Part shown: positions 8,486 through 17,931 of the stretch, piece after piece
Position numbering within the stretch: the first letter of the stretch is position 1
Layout of the letters: each line of letters opens with the position of its first letter
Assembly (NCBI GenBank): GCA_033557465.1
Contig: CM066037.1
Location: 517,940,686-518,004,685 of the forward strand
DNA length: 64,000 nucleotides
Origin: Ichthyophis bannanicus
Taxonomy: Eukaryota > Chordata > Amphibia > Gymnophiona > Ichthyophiidae
Reading direction: 5' to 3'
Translations under genes and position numbers: made by a program
The notes under the pieces: model-generated
What the model saw: only the letters and a program-made list of their open reading frames with translations
Told to the model about the DNA's origin: nothing
The model's database searches: none

Positions 8486-10033
8486 GGGGTATGTTTACTA
8501 AACCGGGCTAATGGTTAACCTGAACAAAACAAAAAATTGCTCCACTCTCTCACAATCACAAAAAATACAAGAATGTCAGGGAACAGGTCTCAGACTGTGT
8601 TGGGAATGGAACCCAGGAGGTATACCTCTGCTGTGGTTGCCAAACCGCTCAATTGCATCAAGGACCCCGTATATTCCCTCTTCTTGGATGTTTATCTTTT
8701 CAAGACAGAATTCAGTCCCAACAATGAACTCAGTAAAGCTTAACTTTTCTGCTTGAATGCAAAACTCGCTGAGACACAAATTCTGTCACTCTTCTTTAAA
8801 GGTTAAACTCAATTCAACAAAGTGAACAACATAGCTGTAAGCTTATCTGTAATGATGTCAGAGGTAGAATGCAATCGCAACGCCAATCGTGCGCACTTGT
8901 GCGTTTCACCGCGCAAGCGGTTTCTTCGGGGGATTCCAGCTCTATGATCATACCAGTCTGACATGCGGCTGTTCAACTCAATAAGCTCTACAAAATAATC
9001 ATAGGTAACAGAATCAGTATTTTTGTAAAAGAACTGTGACTGAAGATTACATACTGCGATAAAAACCTTTATCACTCTCAGAACCATTCATACCATTTTT
9101 CTCCCCTCAACTTGCTTCACATCGTAGAGAAACGCTGCGCATGGGTAGTCATCATGCACCGGCAGAGTTTTATAATCTGCTTCGCTTCCCATACAGGTGA
9201 TTTAACAGGAAACTGTATGGGAAGCGAAGCAGATTATAAAACTCTGCTAGTGCATGATGATTACGCATGCGCGGCGTTTTTCTACGATGTGAAGCAAGTT
9301 GAGGGGAGAAAAATGGTATGAATGGTTCTGAGAGTGATAAAGGTTTTTATCGCAGTATGTAATCTTCAGTCACAGTTCTTTTACAAAAAATACTGATTCT
9401 GTTACCTATGATTATTTTGTAGAGCTTATTGAGTTGAACAGCCGCATGTCAGACTGGTATGATCATAGAGCTGGAATCCCCCGAAGAAACCGCTTGCGCG
9501 GTGAAACGCACAAGCGCGCACGATTGGCGTTGCGATTGCATTCTACCTCTGACATCATTACAGATAAGCTTACAGCTATGTTGTTCACTTTGTTGAATTG
9601 AGTTTAACCTTTAAAGAAGAGTGACAGAATTTGTGTCTCAGCGAGTTTTGCATTTAAGCGGAAAAGTTAAGCTTTATTGAGTTCATTGTTGGGACTGAAT
9701 TCTGTCTTGAAAAGATAAACATCCAAGAAGAGGGAATATACGGGGTCCTTGATGCAATTGAACGGTTTGGCAACCACAGCAGAGGTATACCTCCTGGGTT
9801 CCATTCCCAACACAGTCTGAGACCTGTTCCCTGACATTCTTGTATTTTTTGTGATTGTGAGAGAGTGGAGTAATTGTTTGTTTTGTTGAGTTTTATTGCT
9901 CCAACAGACCCAGAGTTATTTTTTTGTTTAACGGTTAACCTGGGCTATCTGCCACTAGGTCCCATATTATTCAATGGGACCTAGTTGCAGATAGCCCGGG
10001 TTAACCGTTAGCCCGGTTTAGTAAACATACCCC
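8486..10033. mobile_element. 128-bp palindromic MITE, interrupted by a foldback
   Basis: Termini GGGGTATGTTTACTAAACC and its complement are flanked by TTA (8483-8485 and 10034-10036). Without the insertion at 8523-9930 it matches the intact copy at 11167-11294 in length and sequence. The whole MITE is one imperfect palindrome with no coding capacity. The 3-bp duplication suggests a Harbinger-like or related transposase, but the two copies (TTA, TAT) do not fix the superfamily. Confidence 0.8.
8523..9930. repeat. 1.4-kb foldback (inverted repeat) inserted in the MITE
   Basis: Two arms of about 677 bp (8521-9196 and 9213-9890) are near-perfect reverse complements around a 16-bp spacer (9197-9212). 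Differences are mostly transitions, several at CpG sites. The insertion is flanked by a 12-bp near-perfect repeat of the MITE: ATGGTTAACCTG at 8511-8522 and ACGGTTAACCTG at 9931-9942. No long ORF or known domain is seen in an arm; small ORFs occur as mirror pairs and mean little. Its class is unknown. Confidence 0.85.
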
Positions 10034-10686
10034 TTAATGTCATATGACAACTATTTTTCTGAGACTTTTTCCCACTTATCTTCCATGTCAGTTGAAATGT
10101 TTCTTCTTTCATTTCATTATTTGTGCTTATCATCTGGTTAATGCAGCTGTTCTAGTGGCTTGCAAAAATATCCATAATAAAACTAAAATTATATAAAGTA
10201 CCGAATCATAATAAACACTATTTTACAAAAGCAAAACTGTTTATGACAGCAAAGTCCATTTTAAAAATGGCATATAAAATAACTTGATTTTATCAGGAGA
10301 AGGACCCAAATATCTGGGGAGTCTGTTGAAGCCATATTATGAACCACTGTCTAAAATATGTTCTGCAGGTTCTAAGAAATTGCTGAGGTTAGGCTTGCTA
10401 AAACTCGTGCTGTAGCTTTCTTAGTGCCAGGATCACAGTGCTGGAATGAAAGTAGTTGTTACCTAGACCTATGAGTGGAAAGTAATGTTTTAGCTTTTAG
10501 GAAAAGGTTCAAGTGTATTTCTATTTTAGAGATGGAATATTAATATAAGAAAACTTAGCATTCAAAATAGATGCACTGTATAGTGGAAAGCCAATGAGAC
10601 ATACTCGTAAGATGTTACCTAAATTTGCAGCCTGTCAGCAGTCCTGCACCAGTGTTTTGAATCGCTTATAATGCTTTCAACATATA
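10034..10686. other. Unclassified stretch
   Basis: A/T-rich sequence between two MITEs. I see no ORF with protein features, no repeat boundary and no recognisable element. Confidence 0.5.
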
Positions 10687-11140
10687 GGGGGACCTTTTAC
10701 GAAAATGTGCTAACCAGGTAGCAGGGTTTTGGTGCATGTTAAGTGTGCACTGAAGCCCATGGTACCTGTTGGTGCAGGCCGATTTCTGCCCTAATTGTGA
10801 ATCACACATTAGGGTGGTAAGAGGGCAGGTTAGAGGCAGAAAGTGGGTGTGGTGAGCACTGCAAAATTAGCATGGGTTTAAACACCACGTGCTAACTACG
10901 ACCCTTGCAGTTAGTGTGGATTCACATAATGCCACCTCAGTAGGTGACGTTAAATGCAACTGCAGAAATTGTGCATGCCACTGCGGCACCTTAAAGGTAC
11001 CATTCAATGCGGTAATTGCCAGGAGCATGCGGAACATACCACTGGTATTAGTGTACCGCTGTTGTAACTACCATGCTTTAGTTTTTGCATTAAACATGCA
11101 TTAGTTGCAAAACCTCAGCGCACTTTAGTAAAAGGGCCCC
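10687..11140. mobile_element. MITE with GGGGCCCTTTTAC-type termini
   Basis: The left end GGGGGACCTTTTACGAAAAT and the complement of the right end GGGGCCCTTTTACTAAAGTG are clear terminal inverted repeats. ATA flanks both sides (10684-10686 and 11141-11143). The 454-bp interior has no coding frame. It is a non-autonomous DNA transposon with a 3-bp duplication; the superfamily is not certain. Confidence 0.7.
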
Positions 11141-11166
11141 ATAAGCAGGTAACCAAGATAGACTAT

Positions 11167-11294
11167 GGGGTATGTTTACTAAACCGGGCTAACGGTTAAC
11201 CTGGGCTATCTGCCACTACGTCCCATTGAATAATATGGGACCTAGTGACAGATAGCTCAGGTTAACCGTTAGCCCGGTTTAGTAAACATACCCC
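11167..11294. mobile_element. Intact 128-bp palindromic MITE
   Basis: Complete second copy of the MITE at 8486-10033. The two halves are reverse complements, meeting near CCCATTGAATAATATGGG. The flanks are TAT on both sides (11164-11166 and 11295-11297). The RNA or single strand would form one long hairpin. Confidence 0.88.
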
Positions 11295-11597
11295 TATATT
11301 GCAGTAGTCTAGTCCTTTATATAAGATGGGATGCCCAAAATCAGTTAGGCATATTTACTCTGCAGGCGGTTTACTTATTGCTCAGTTATTTAAGCCCCAG
11401 ACTCTAATTAGCCAACTAACATGCAAAGGAAACTAAGAATTCACTTACTATATCACACACTAATTCTGAATTCATCTTTTATTGTTTCTGATTGTATATT
11501 ATTGTGTCTCAAACATAGAATTTAATTTACACCCTTGTTGCATCTACTTCCATTGTAATTTCCATTATTATGCTACGGGATCATAAACCTCTCCAGC
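11295..11597. other. Unclassified stretch
   Basis: About 300 bp of A/T-rich sequence with no recognisable feature. Confidence 0.5.
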
Positions 11598-12218
11598 ACT
11601 GTGAAAATAAAAAGAGAGTGTGTGCCTTTGAGTCAATGCTGACTCCCAATAATCCAGCCTCTGGGTTTTCTTGGCAAGGTGCAACTGGAAGTAGATTGCC
11701 AGCACTGTTCCCTCTAAGCTGTGCGCGTGTGCGCGTGCACACACCTTGCCGAGCAAGCGCACATACTTTAAAACAGAGCGCACAAAAATTACGGTTCTGA
11801 TTCTGATAGAAAACAACACAGATGTCTTAAAATTTAAAAGTTGTGATTGTAATTACTAGAAATTTTCCGCTTCATTTAGTAATCATCTATTTTCATTTAA
11901 TTTGATTAAAATCAATGTGGTGGCAATACTGTATTCTGACGTGTTGTCAAATTTTAAAGTATATAACTCAAAGTGTTGTTATGTGGCGCACAAAAATTTA
12001 ACCTTCCTTCAAAAGCTGCGCACAGCTGATATTTTATGCGCACACAGCCTACAGAAAATTAGAGGGAACATTGATTGCCAGGCCTTTCTTCTAAGCGGTA
12101 AATCTGTAGCAGCTGGTATTCCAAGATGGTCTCCCATCCACGTACTTGCCAGGCCCAAAGTTGTTTAGTTCTGAGATCAGGCTCATTCAGTGCAGCAAAA
12201 CCATAACCTCCAGCACTG
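11598..12218 (-). mobile_element. SINE with 5S rRNA-derived head and RTE-type tail, split by a hAT
   Basis: On the minus strand 12215-12105 reads like a 5S rRNA: GGTTATGG, GCCTGATCTCAGAACTAA, GGGCCTGGCAAGTACGTGGA, TGGGAGACC and TTGGAATACCAGCTGCTAC. These correspond in order to the 5S body, including its internal promoter blocks. The following body (GGCCTGGCAATCTACTTCC, CTTGCCAAGAAAACCCAGAG) resembles the 5' region of the RTE at about 21430-21500, and the tail (GTCAGCATTGACTCAAAGGC) resembles the RTE 3' end. A hAT element (11703-12073) sits in the body. It is a decayed SINE, not a 5S gene. Confidence 0.75.
11703..12073. mobile_element. Non-autonomous hAT element
   Basis: It is flanked by a perfect 8-bp target duplication ATTGCCAG (11695-11702 and 12074-12081). 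The ends CACTGTTCCCTCTAA and TTAGAGGGAACATTG are inverted repeats. There is no transposase. Both ends are followed inward by GTGCGC/GCGCAC-rich sequence. 8-bp duplications are the rule for hAT transposons. Confidence 0.85.
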
Positions 12219-12559
12219 CTTAAGACCAAAATTTTATGAAGCAATGTAAGCTTTTAGCCACTTCCTGTAACTGTCAATGTTCAGATTTTAGAAGCGCTTT
12301 CCCTGAGAAGGAAGTCACAAACTTTCACAAGATGAATAAACCATCCTGCATTTGTTTTTTTCCTGAGTTACCAGACATGATATTCTCAAATGATCTGGTT
12401 GTTTCCTTTACTTCAGTTGGAAATGTTCAGGAAACAGATAGTGGATAATACCATACAGGCAGGTCTGCATCTGCCCAAGATATGATCTCATTTGTGTTGC
12501 CTCAGAGTCAGGATTTGATAGGTACCAGATCATTGGTCATTCTTGGCATAGTAATGCTG
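12219..12559. other. Unclassified stretch
   Basis: No recognisable gene or element. Confidence 0.5.
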
Positions 12560-12775
12560 GGGTTTTTTTTAAGTGCCTTCAAGTCAATGATGATTCCTGA
12601 CAACCTAGCAGCCCCTGGGTTTTCTGGGCAAGATCTGACCAGAAGTAGATTGCCAAGTCTTTTCTTCTGAGGCACTGGAGGGTAAAGTGACTTGCCCGAG
12701 GTGCACCAGTGGGAATTGAACCCTGATCTCCTGGGTGCTAGGCTGTTGCTCTAACCACTAACCAAAGTGTGATGG
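12560..12775 (-). mobile_element. SINE with tRNA-derived head and RTE-type tail
   Basis: On the minus strand it begins TGGTTAGTGGTTAGAGCA, which holds an A-box-like TAGTGGTTAGAG. The B-box-like GGTTCAATTCC follows about 35 bp later. Then comes the MIR-like CTCGGGCAAGTCACTTTACC, the body TTGGCAATCTACTTCTGG shared with the 5S SINE, and a tail ATTGACTTGAAGGCACTTAA close to the RTE 3' end at 17928-17960. An A run ends the element. No intact tRNA fold is present. Confidence 0.7.
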
Positions 12776-15328
12776 CTAGAAAGCATATAAAAAGAGGGAA
12801 AAATAACCTATCCAGGAAGCCTTGCTTAATCGATTAGTGCAACAATAGAGGCAAAATTGTAATTCCTATGTATCCAAGTGGGCTATGCAGCAGCCACACT
12901 ACTTGATATCTACATTTTTAAAAGTATGTGACAAAGACACATGATCCTTAAGGAGTCTACAGAAAGGGAAAATGGACAAACTGGGTAGGTTGTGTGGCTT
13001 TCCTCTGGTGTTCCAGCATAAACTGATAATTCCTGAATCTCTGGCTCCACCAGCAAAGCCCTTTTCTTTCTCAGATATCACAATCAAACGACTGGCTTTG
13101 GTTACATAACTGGTGTGTTCTTTATGGACAGGAACTTATCAATTACTGCAAATCTTTAAGGAAAGAGGGAAAAACAGCAAAAGTAAAAATACAGGAATGC
13201 AAGGCAACTCCAGCCCCCCCCCCTCCACCGCCCTATACCCATACAGAAAACTCTGTCCTTTTTGTGTTACATATTATCTATAGAGACAAATCGCAACTAA
13301 CATCTCCTGATTATTCTGTTTTAGTACAAGGTAACAAGATAGCAGATTAGCTACATCCATATCTGCTGACATCATTGCATTGATTTGATAATGACTGAAA
13401 AAGATTGTATTTATAGAAACCGGCAGCAGATGAAGACCATGGGGTAGATTCTGACCTGCGTTTAGCGGGGTATATGTCCAAGGCGGACGTATATTCCACG
13501 CTAAATGTCTGGGTCATATTCCTGCCAAATTGCTCCCCGCATATACAGCAGAGATGTGCAGGGAGCTCTGTACGAGAGCTGGAGGGGGTGGGCTGAGGGA
13601 TTAGCGAAGGCGGGCCGGAGGCATGACTCTCCCAACCAGGAGATACAGGACCTATTCCGGCGACAGCTCTGTACGTCCAGGTATGGCCAGTTAGACAGGG
13701 GACTTATTCTACCTTGGAGGTGGAATAAGTCTCCCCCCCCCCCCCGATGCCAGCAACCATCCAGCCTGGGACCAGCAGAGGAGATGAGAGGAGCAGGGGA
13801 TTCCCCACAGCCCGATCCTGGCCCCGGAAGGCCCATTCGGGGATCAGGCAGCAGGGAAAAGGGGCTTTGTTGCCGGTGCAGGCGATTTGGGCTCCTGCAC
13901 GGAGTCCAGGCTGAGCTAGCTGGGGAAATACTGGATGTTCTGCGGGCCAGAATCAGGGCATGTCCTGCCCATTGCACCCGATTCTGATCTCACGGGGGAC
14001 AGTCTAGCCCCTGTTTGATCAGATTCAGGTGCAAATCTGACCCATCCAGATTTTGTATGTCCAGGCGGGCCTGATGTGTCCCGATTGGACTTGGTCTCCA
14101 TAACTCCTATCTAGTCTGTCCATCCATAAGAACTGTTAGGTATTCATTTCAGAATTATTTAGTCTATGATGCCATCTAACAGTTACAAGCTTTATTTTTG
14201 TTGTGTTTTGCATATCCACGTATAGACGCCCTTCACTTCTTGTCTACCTGTCTCATAACTAGGGCTTCCGTTTTCGGCTATAATCATTTAACCACTGATA
14301 GAACACCCCTGATGTTCTAATTGTGGTTATCAGTTATAACCAATGAACCCTGATTTGTGTGGCACCCCGATGTTGACATTGCGGCAAAATCCTTCCTGTA
14401 CTGTCCACAGGAGAATGGATCCCCGGTGGCAGAACAGGAGGGGAAGCCTGCCCAAAGCAGCAGAAAGCCATGGGGATTGGAGCTTTAAAACAAACAAAAA
14501 AAACCAAACAGACGGGGAGAGAGGCAAAAAAAATGTAAAGGGGCAGTACCTTAAAAAAGAAGAAAGTAAGAAGGACAGGGGAATAGAGGGCAAGGGCAGG
14601 GAGAAGGGGAGAGAGTCTGGAAGGGGAACAGAGAGTGGGGAGGGGTTGAAGTGAGGAGGGAAGAGTGAAAGGTGGAGGTTAAATGTATGGGGACAAAAAT
14701 AACAATGTGTATATGCCAAAGAATGCACCCGCCCCCCCCCCCCCAGAACATACACACAAGCACCTCACTCCCACACTACACACACATGCATACACCTCAG
14801 CCCTGCACCCACCACCACATCCCACACACAGACAGGCACACCACTGCTGGACCACTCACCCATAGAGACACTTGCCATCTGAAGCTATAACTATTGTTCT
14901 CTAAAGACAACGCATGGTGTAGGAACTCTGGCATTGGTCTCACAAGAACATGAGACCAGTGCAAGAGAACCGGAGGGTGTGTGAGCGGGGCTCAATGTTC
15001 TCTTAGCGTTGAGCTCAAAAGTAGGGATATGTAGTAATCCAGTTTTGTGAGTAGGGGGCTGCTGATGCTGTGACTGGAACTTGGAGGGGGGGACAGTGCT
15101 CTGGCTGGGAGAACGGGTCGGCCTTGAAAAATTGTGTTTTATATCATTAAATGGAATCGCCTAAAAGGCTGCTAAAAAAAAAAATTCATACTGCGAATAC
15201 ACTGATAAACTGCTATTTTTCCACCCCAGAAAAAGCACCTAATTGCTTCAAAAATAACACCCTAAAATCGCAGATGATAAACACCTAGAACCAGAAGCCC
15301 TACTCTTAACTTGTAAGGAGAGAGTTCA
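12776..15328. other. Unclassified region with simple repeats
   Basis: I recognise no gene. It contains C runs near 13208, 13733 and 14730, a purine-rich tract at about 14555-14670 and CA-rich sequence at about 14740-14860. The ORFs here are products of these biased tracts. A 16-bp imperfect inverted repeat surrounds 14277-14336 (TTTAACCAC and GTGGTTAT). GGGGTAGATTCTGACC at 13441 and the complement of AAATCTGACCC at 14033 might be decayed MITE ends, but this is weak. Confidence 0.5.
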
Positions 15329-15727
15329 GGGCCTGATTTTCAAAACTGCCGATATTCAAATGGCACACTAATCAGCCGTGGTTCTTAAATATCAGCAGGA
15401 TTTTCAGCGGTGTCTGGATAGGAGTTGCCACTGAATATCAGGAATGAGTAGTGAGCTGGCATTTACTCGGTTAGTGTGATTTTCAGCGGATGCTTATTTG
15501 GATTACAACTTGGGCCTTCATTTCATGTGGCCTAAGTTGTCTGCATAAGGGTCGCGGAAAATTGTGGTAACTGGGTAAGTACCAATACCGCTATGACTTT
15601 GCCCACAAACTGCCCCTGCACTAACTGTATAGTGCTGGTGCAGTCTGTGGAGATATTCAACGGCACTATGCAGATAATCACAGTCTGCCTCCTTGGCTAG
15701 CTGGCTAAGGGCTTTGAATATCAGCCC
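15329..15727. mobile_element. Decayed MITE with GGGC-TGAT-TTCAAA termini
   Basis: The left end GGGCCTGATTTTCAAAAC and the complement of the right end GGGCTGATATTCAAAGCC are inverted repeats. The interior repeats ATATTCA/TGAATAT motifs and has no ORF. A clean target duplication is not visible. Related ATATTCAGTGGCACTAT sequence reappears at 16250-16520. Confidence 0.55.
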
Positions 15728-16012
15728 ATCAGTGTCAAGTAGCTCAAATGTTTTTGCTACTACTGACTGATTCTTACTTCTATCCTGGCTCTGTTTCTCA
15801 TTTACAAGGCTGTATCGGGGTAATACAGAGCTGCAATCTTTCTCTGATTAAAACTATTGCCTCACAGTAAGAGACATCCCCGGTTTCTGCAGTTTCTGAG
15901 TCCCAGTAATGTTTACTATGCTGTCTGTATGGATATTCACCTTAGCGCCATGAGATGGCAGCCCATCACCAGCAAAATTAAGATGCAAGACTTTTCTATA
16001 AAAAAATGTTGC

Positions 16013-16117
16013 ATAACCATGTTGTTGTTGAGTGCCGTTGGGTCGATGTTGACTCATGGCAACCCTCTGGATAGTTATCCTAAACTGTGTTTGGTCTTCA
16101 GTCGGGTGGCTCATTGT
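16013..16117 (-). pseudogene. RTE LINE 3'-end fragment
   Basis: On the minus strand the sequence encodes EDQTQFRITIQRVAMS and then the RTE terminus with GAGTCAACATCGACCCAACG, ending in a CAACAACAAC repeat. It closely matches the last 100 bp of the full RTE at 17928. A severely 5'-truncated insertion. Confidence 0.85.
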
Positions 16118-16249
16118 TGATATAACATAGTAATTACACCAAAGAAAGAAAAGGCCATGATGTTCACCGTTCTGCAGAGAGCTCGTGTTTCTCCATACAC
16201 AACAGCCTAAAGCTCCCCATACGTTCCTGGTGATCCTACCACCAATCAA

Positions 16250-16517
16250 GTTTTCAAAATATCCACAGTCTGGCCAATATTTTAATACTGTGGTCAGTGT
16301 GAATTTTTTTTTCAATGCTGGCTGTGCGTTTAAATAAGTCACATATATTCAGCACTGTTATCTGGATTGCTGGCAGTGATGCAGAATACACATGGAGTGC
16401 AGTGGCTGCTGGAGTTATCCGGATAGTGACAATATTCAGTCTGCTATATGGAGAAACTTGTGGCTATCTTTAGGACGGCTCTTTTGCCGAGATAGTCTGT
16501 AAGAATATTCAGTGGCA
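16250..16517. other. MITE-related remnant
   Basis: Contains several ATATTCAG/CTGAATAT-type motifs and GGCACTATCC like those inside the 15329-15727 element. No ends could be assigned. Confidence 0.35.
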
Positions 16518-16800
16518 CTATCCTCTCTTAGCCAAGGCGTTGGAACAAGCTGTTCATCAACAATTGCAATCATGCATTGATGACAATTACTGCTTTGCTA
16601 TATATCAGCATGGTTTCCATTCTGGGCACAGTCCAGATAAGTTTATATTGTTGCTAGCTGATACAGTTTTGCTGGGATTGAATACACCAGACTCAGTCTA
16701 TTTAATGCTGTATTTGGAAGTAGAGGCTAGTTTTGCTGCTGTTATCCGTGAAATTGTGTTGCATGGGCTAGCTGAAATTGGAGCTGGAGTTCAAATTTAG
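16518..16800 (+). pseudogene. L2-type RT fragment (early RT blocks)
   Basis: The frame reads LEQAVHQQLQSCIDDNYCFA, then IYQHGFHSGHS, LLLADTVLLGL and YLEVEASFAAV, matching L2 RT blocks around the first catalytic region. The catalytic Asp of the SAAFD block is changed (ASFAA). The same L2 copy seems to resume at about 17850-17927 (SLPQRSA) and at 21736, with other DNA and an RTE in between. Confidence 0.75.
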
Positions 16801-17736
16801 CAAAGGTTTTGGTAGTTTAGTAGGTTTTTTTAGTAGTTTTTAGCTCACATCTTTCCAGTAGTAGATCAAGATGAGTTACAACAGGTACTGTAGGTATTGC
16901 CCTGTCCCTGGAGGGCTTACAATCGAACAGGCCAATGCAGAAAGCTAGCGCGGGCTTTAGGAGCCCATAATGCCACATTTAAGCACATTTTTACGATCCT
17001 TCCCATGCAGGAAATAAACATAAACACTGATGGAAAAACTAGCACTCAATTAATGCCACGCATATTTAAATGAATACTAATTATTTAAATATATTTAAAT
17101 ACATTTTAATCTGCTGGGTTGGTATGCAAATCATGGCTACGCCTGATGCAGAGACAGACGTAGATGATATTGCAACCAGCCATAGCGCCAAAATTTTTAC
17201 TAGAGGGTCTGAGTAGAAGTCAACCTCTAAAACTGCTCCTCACGGTATTTTTATGGCACCGGGTGCTTTCCCTGATGCCTAGGTAATCTCTCCAGATGAT
17301 CAGGCATTGGGCAAAGCCCCTGATGCCATCAGAACTCTGTCGGGGCCGTGCCGACAAAAAAGAATCCCTGGCGCCCTGTCTCCCCGACAGTAGGAGACAA
17401 AAAAATTGTCTCCTGCAGCTCTGAAAACTGGCTGCTCCTGCTCCCTGTAGCCAGCAATAGGCCCTTATGAGCATTTTTGTAGCAGAACCTCTGTTTTCAT
17501 ATTAATCTCATTTTGGCAGTACAGTAAAAAAAAAAAAATGCACATTAGCCACCAGTGCTTGGAGAGCAAGCCAAACTAGTGCAGACTTCTTGTGCATGTG
17601 TTTGGCTTGCTGTCCCAGCTTAGTGCTGCGGTGGCTCATTTGCATGTGCAGGGTTACCACGGTGTGCATTTGCATATCCTAACCTTCCTGTATCACACAT
17701 TAAAATGTGTGCATTGTCAGAAACGTTAAGAAATTG
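16801..17736. other. Unclassified stretch, probably MITE-derived
   Basis: Sequence separating pieces of an old L2. It starts with a CCCTGTCCCTGGAGGGCTTAC segment typical of repeat DNA. An A/T-rich patch repeats ATTTAAATA near 17070-17110. No ends or coding frames could be supported. Confidence 0.4.
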
Positions 17737-17840
17737 ATCCAACACAGGTCTAACACCACTTTCTGCAGCCTGTAAGGTTGTACCTGAGGTAATGGAGGGT
17801 TAAGTGACTTGCCCAAAACCACAAGGAGAATCAGTTCTTA
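17737..17840 (-). mobile_element. MIR-like SINE fragment
   Basis: On the minus strand it reads TTTTGGGCAAGTCACTTAAC followed by CCTCCATTACCTCAGG. This is the core/tail segment also seen in the tRNA-headed SINE at 12560-12775. The head is missing. Confidence 0.5.
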
Positions 17841-17931
17841 TCTGAGCACCTTCAATGGGTGACCATTGGTACAGATTGCTTGTCTAGGGTAGATTTAAAG
17901 AGAAGTCTTCCACAAAGATCAGCACATGTTG

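Noticed and set aside
9112..9321. ORFs in the foldback
   Set aside because: They occur as mirror pairs forced by the palindrome and show no protein features.
12105..12215. A 5S rRNA gene
   Set aside because: Diverged, lacks a clean terminator, and is fused to a SINE body and tail.
12714..12775. A tRNA gene
   Set aside because: A- and B-box-like motifs exist but no acceptor stem or full cloverleaf; it is the head of a SINE.
13441..14050. A MITE bounded by GGGGTAGATTCTGACC-like ends
   Set aside because: The right end matches poorly and no target duplication was found.
14330..14890. Overlapping ORFs on both strands
   Set aside because: They come from purine-rich, CA-rich and C-run sequence and encode low-complexity peptides.
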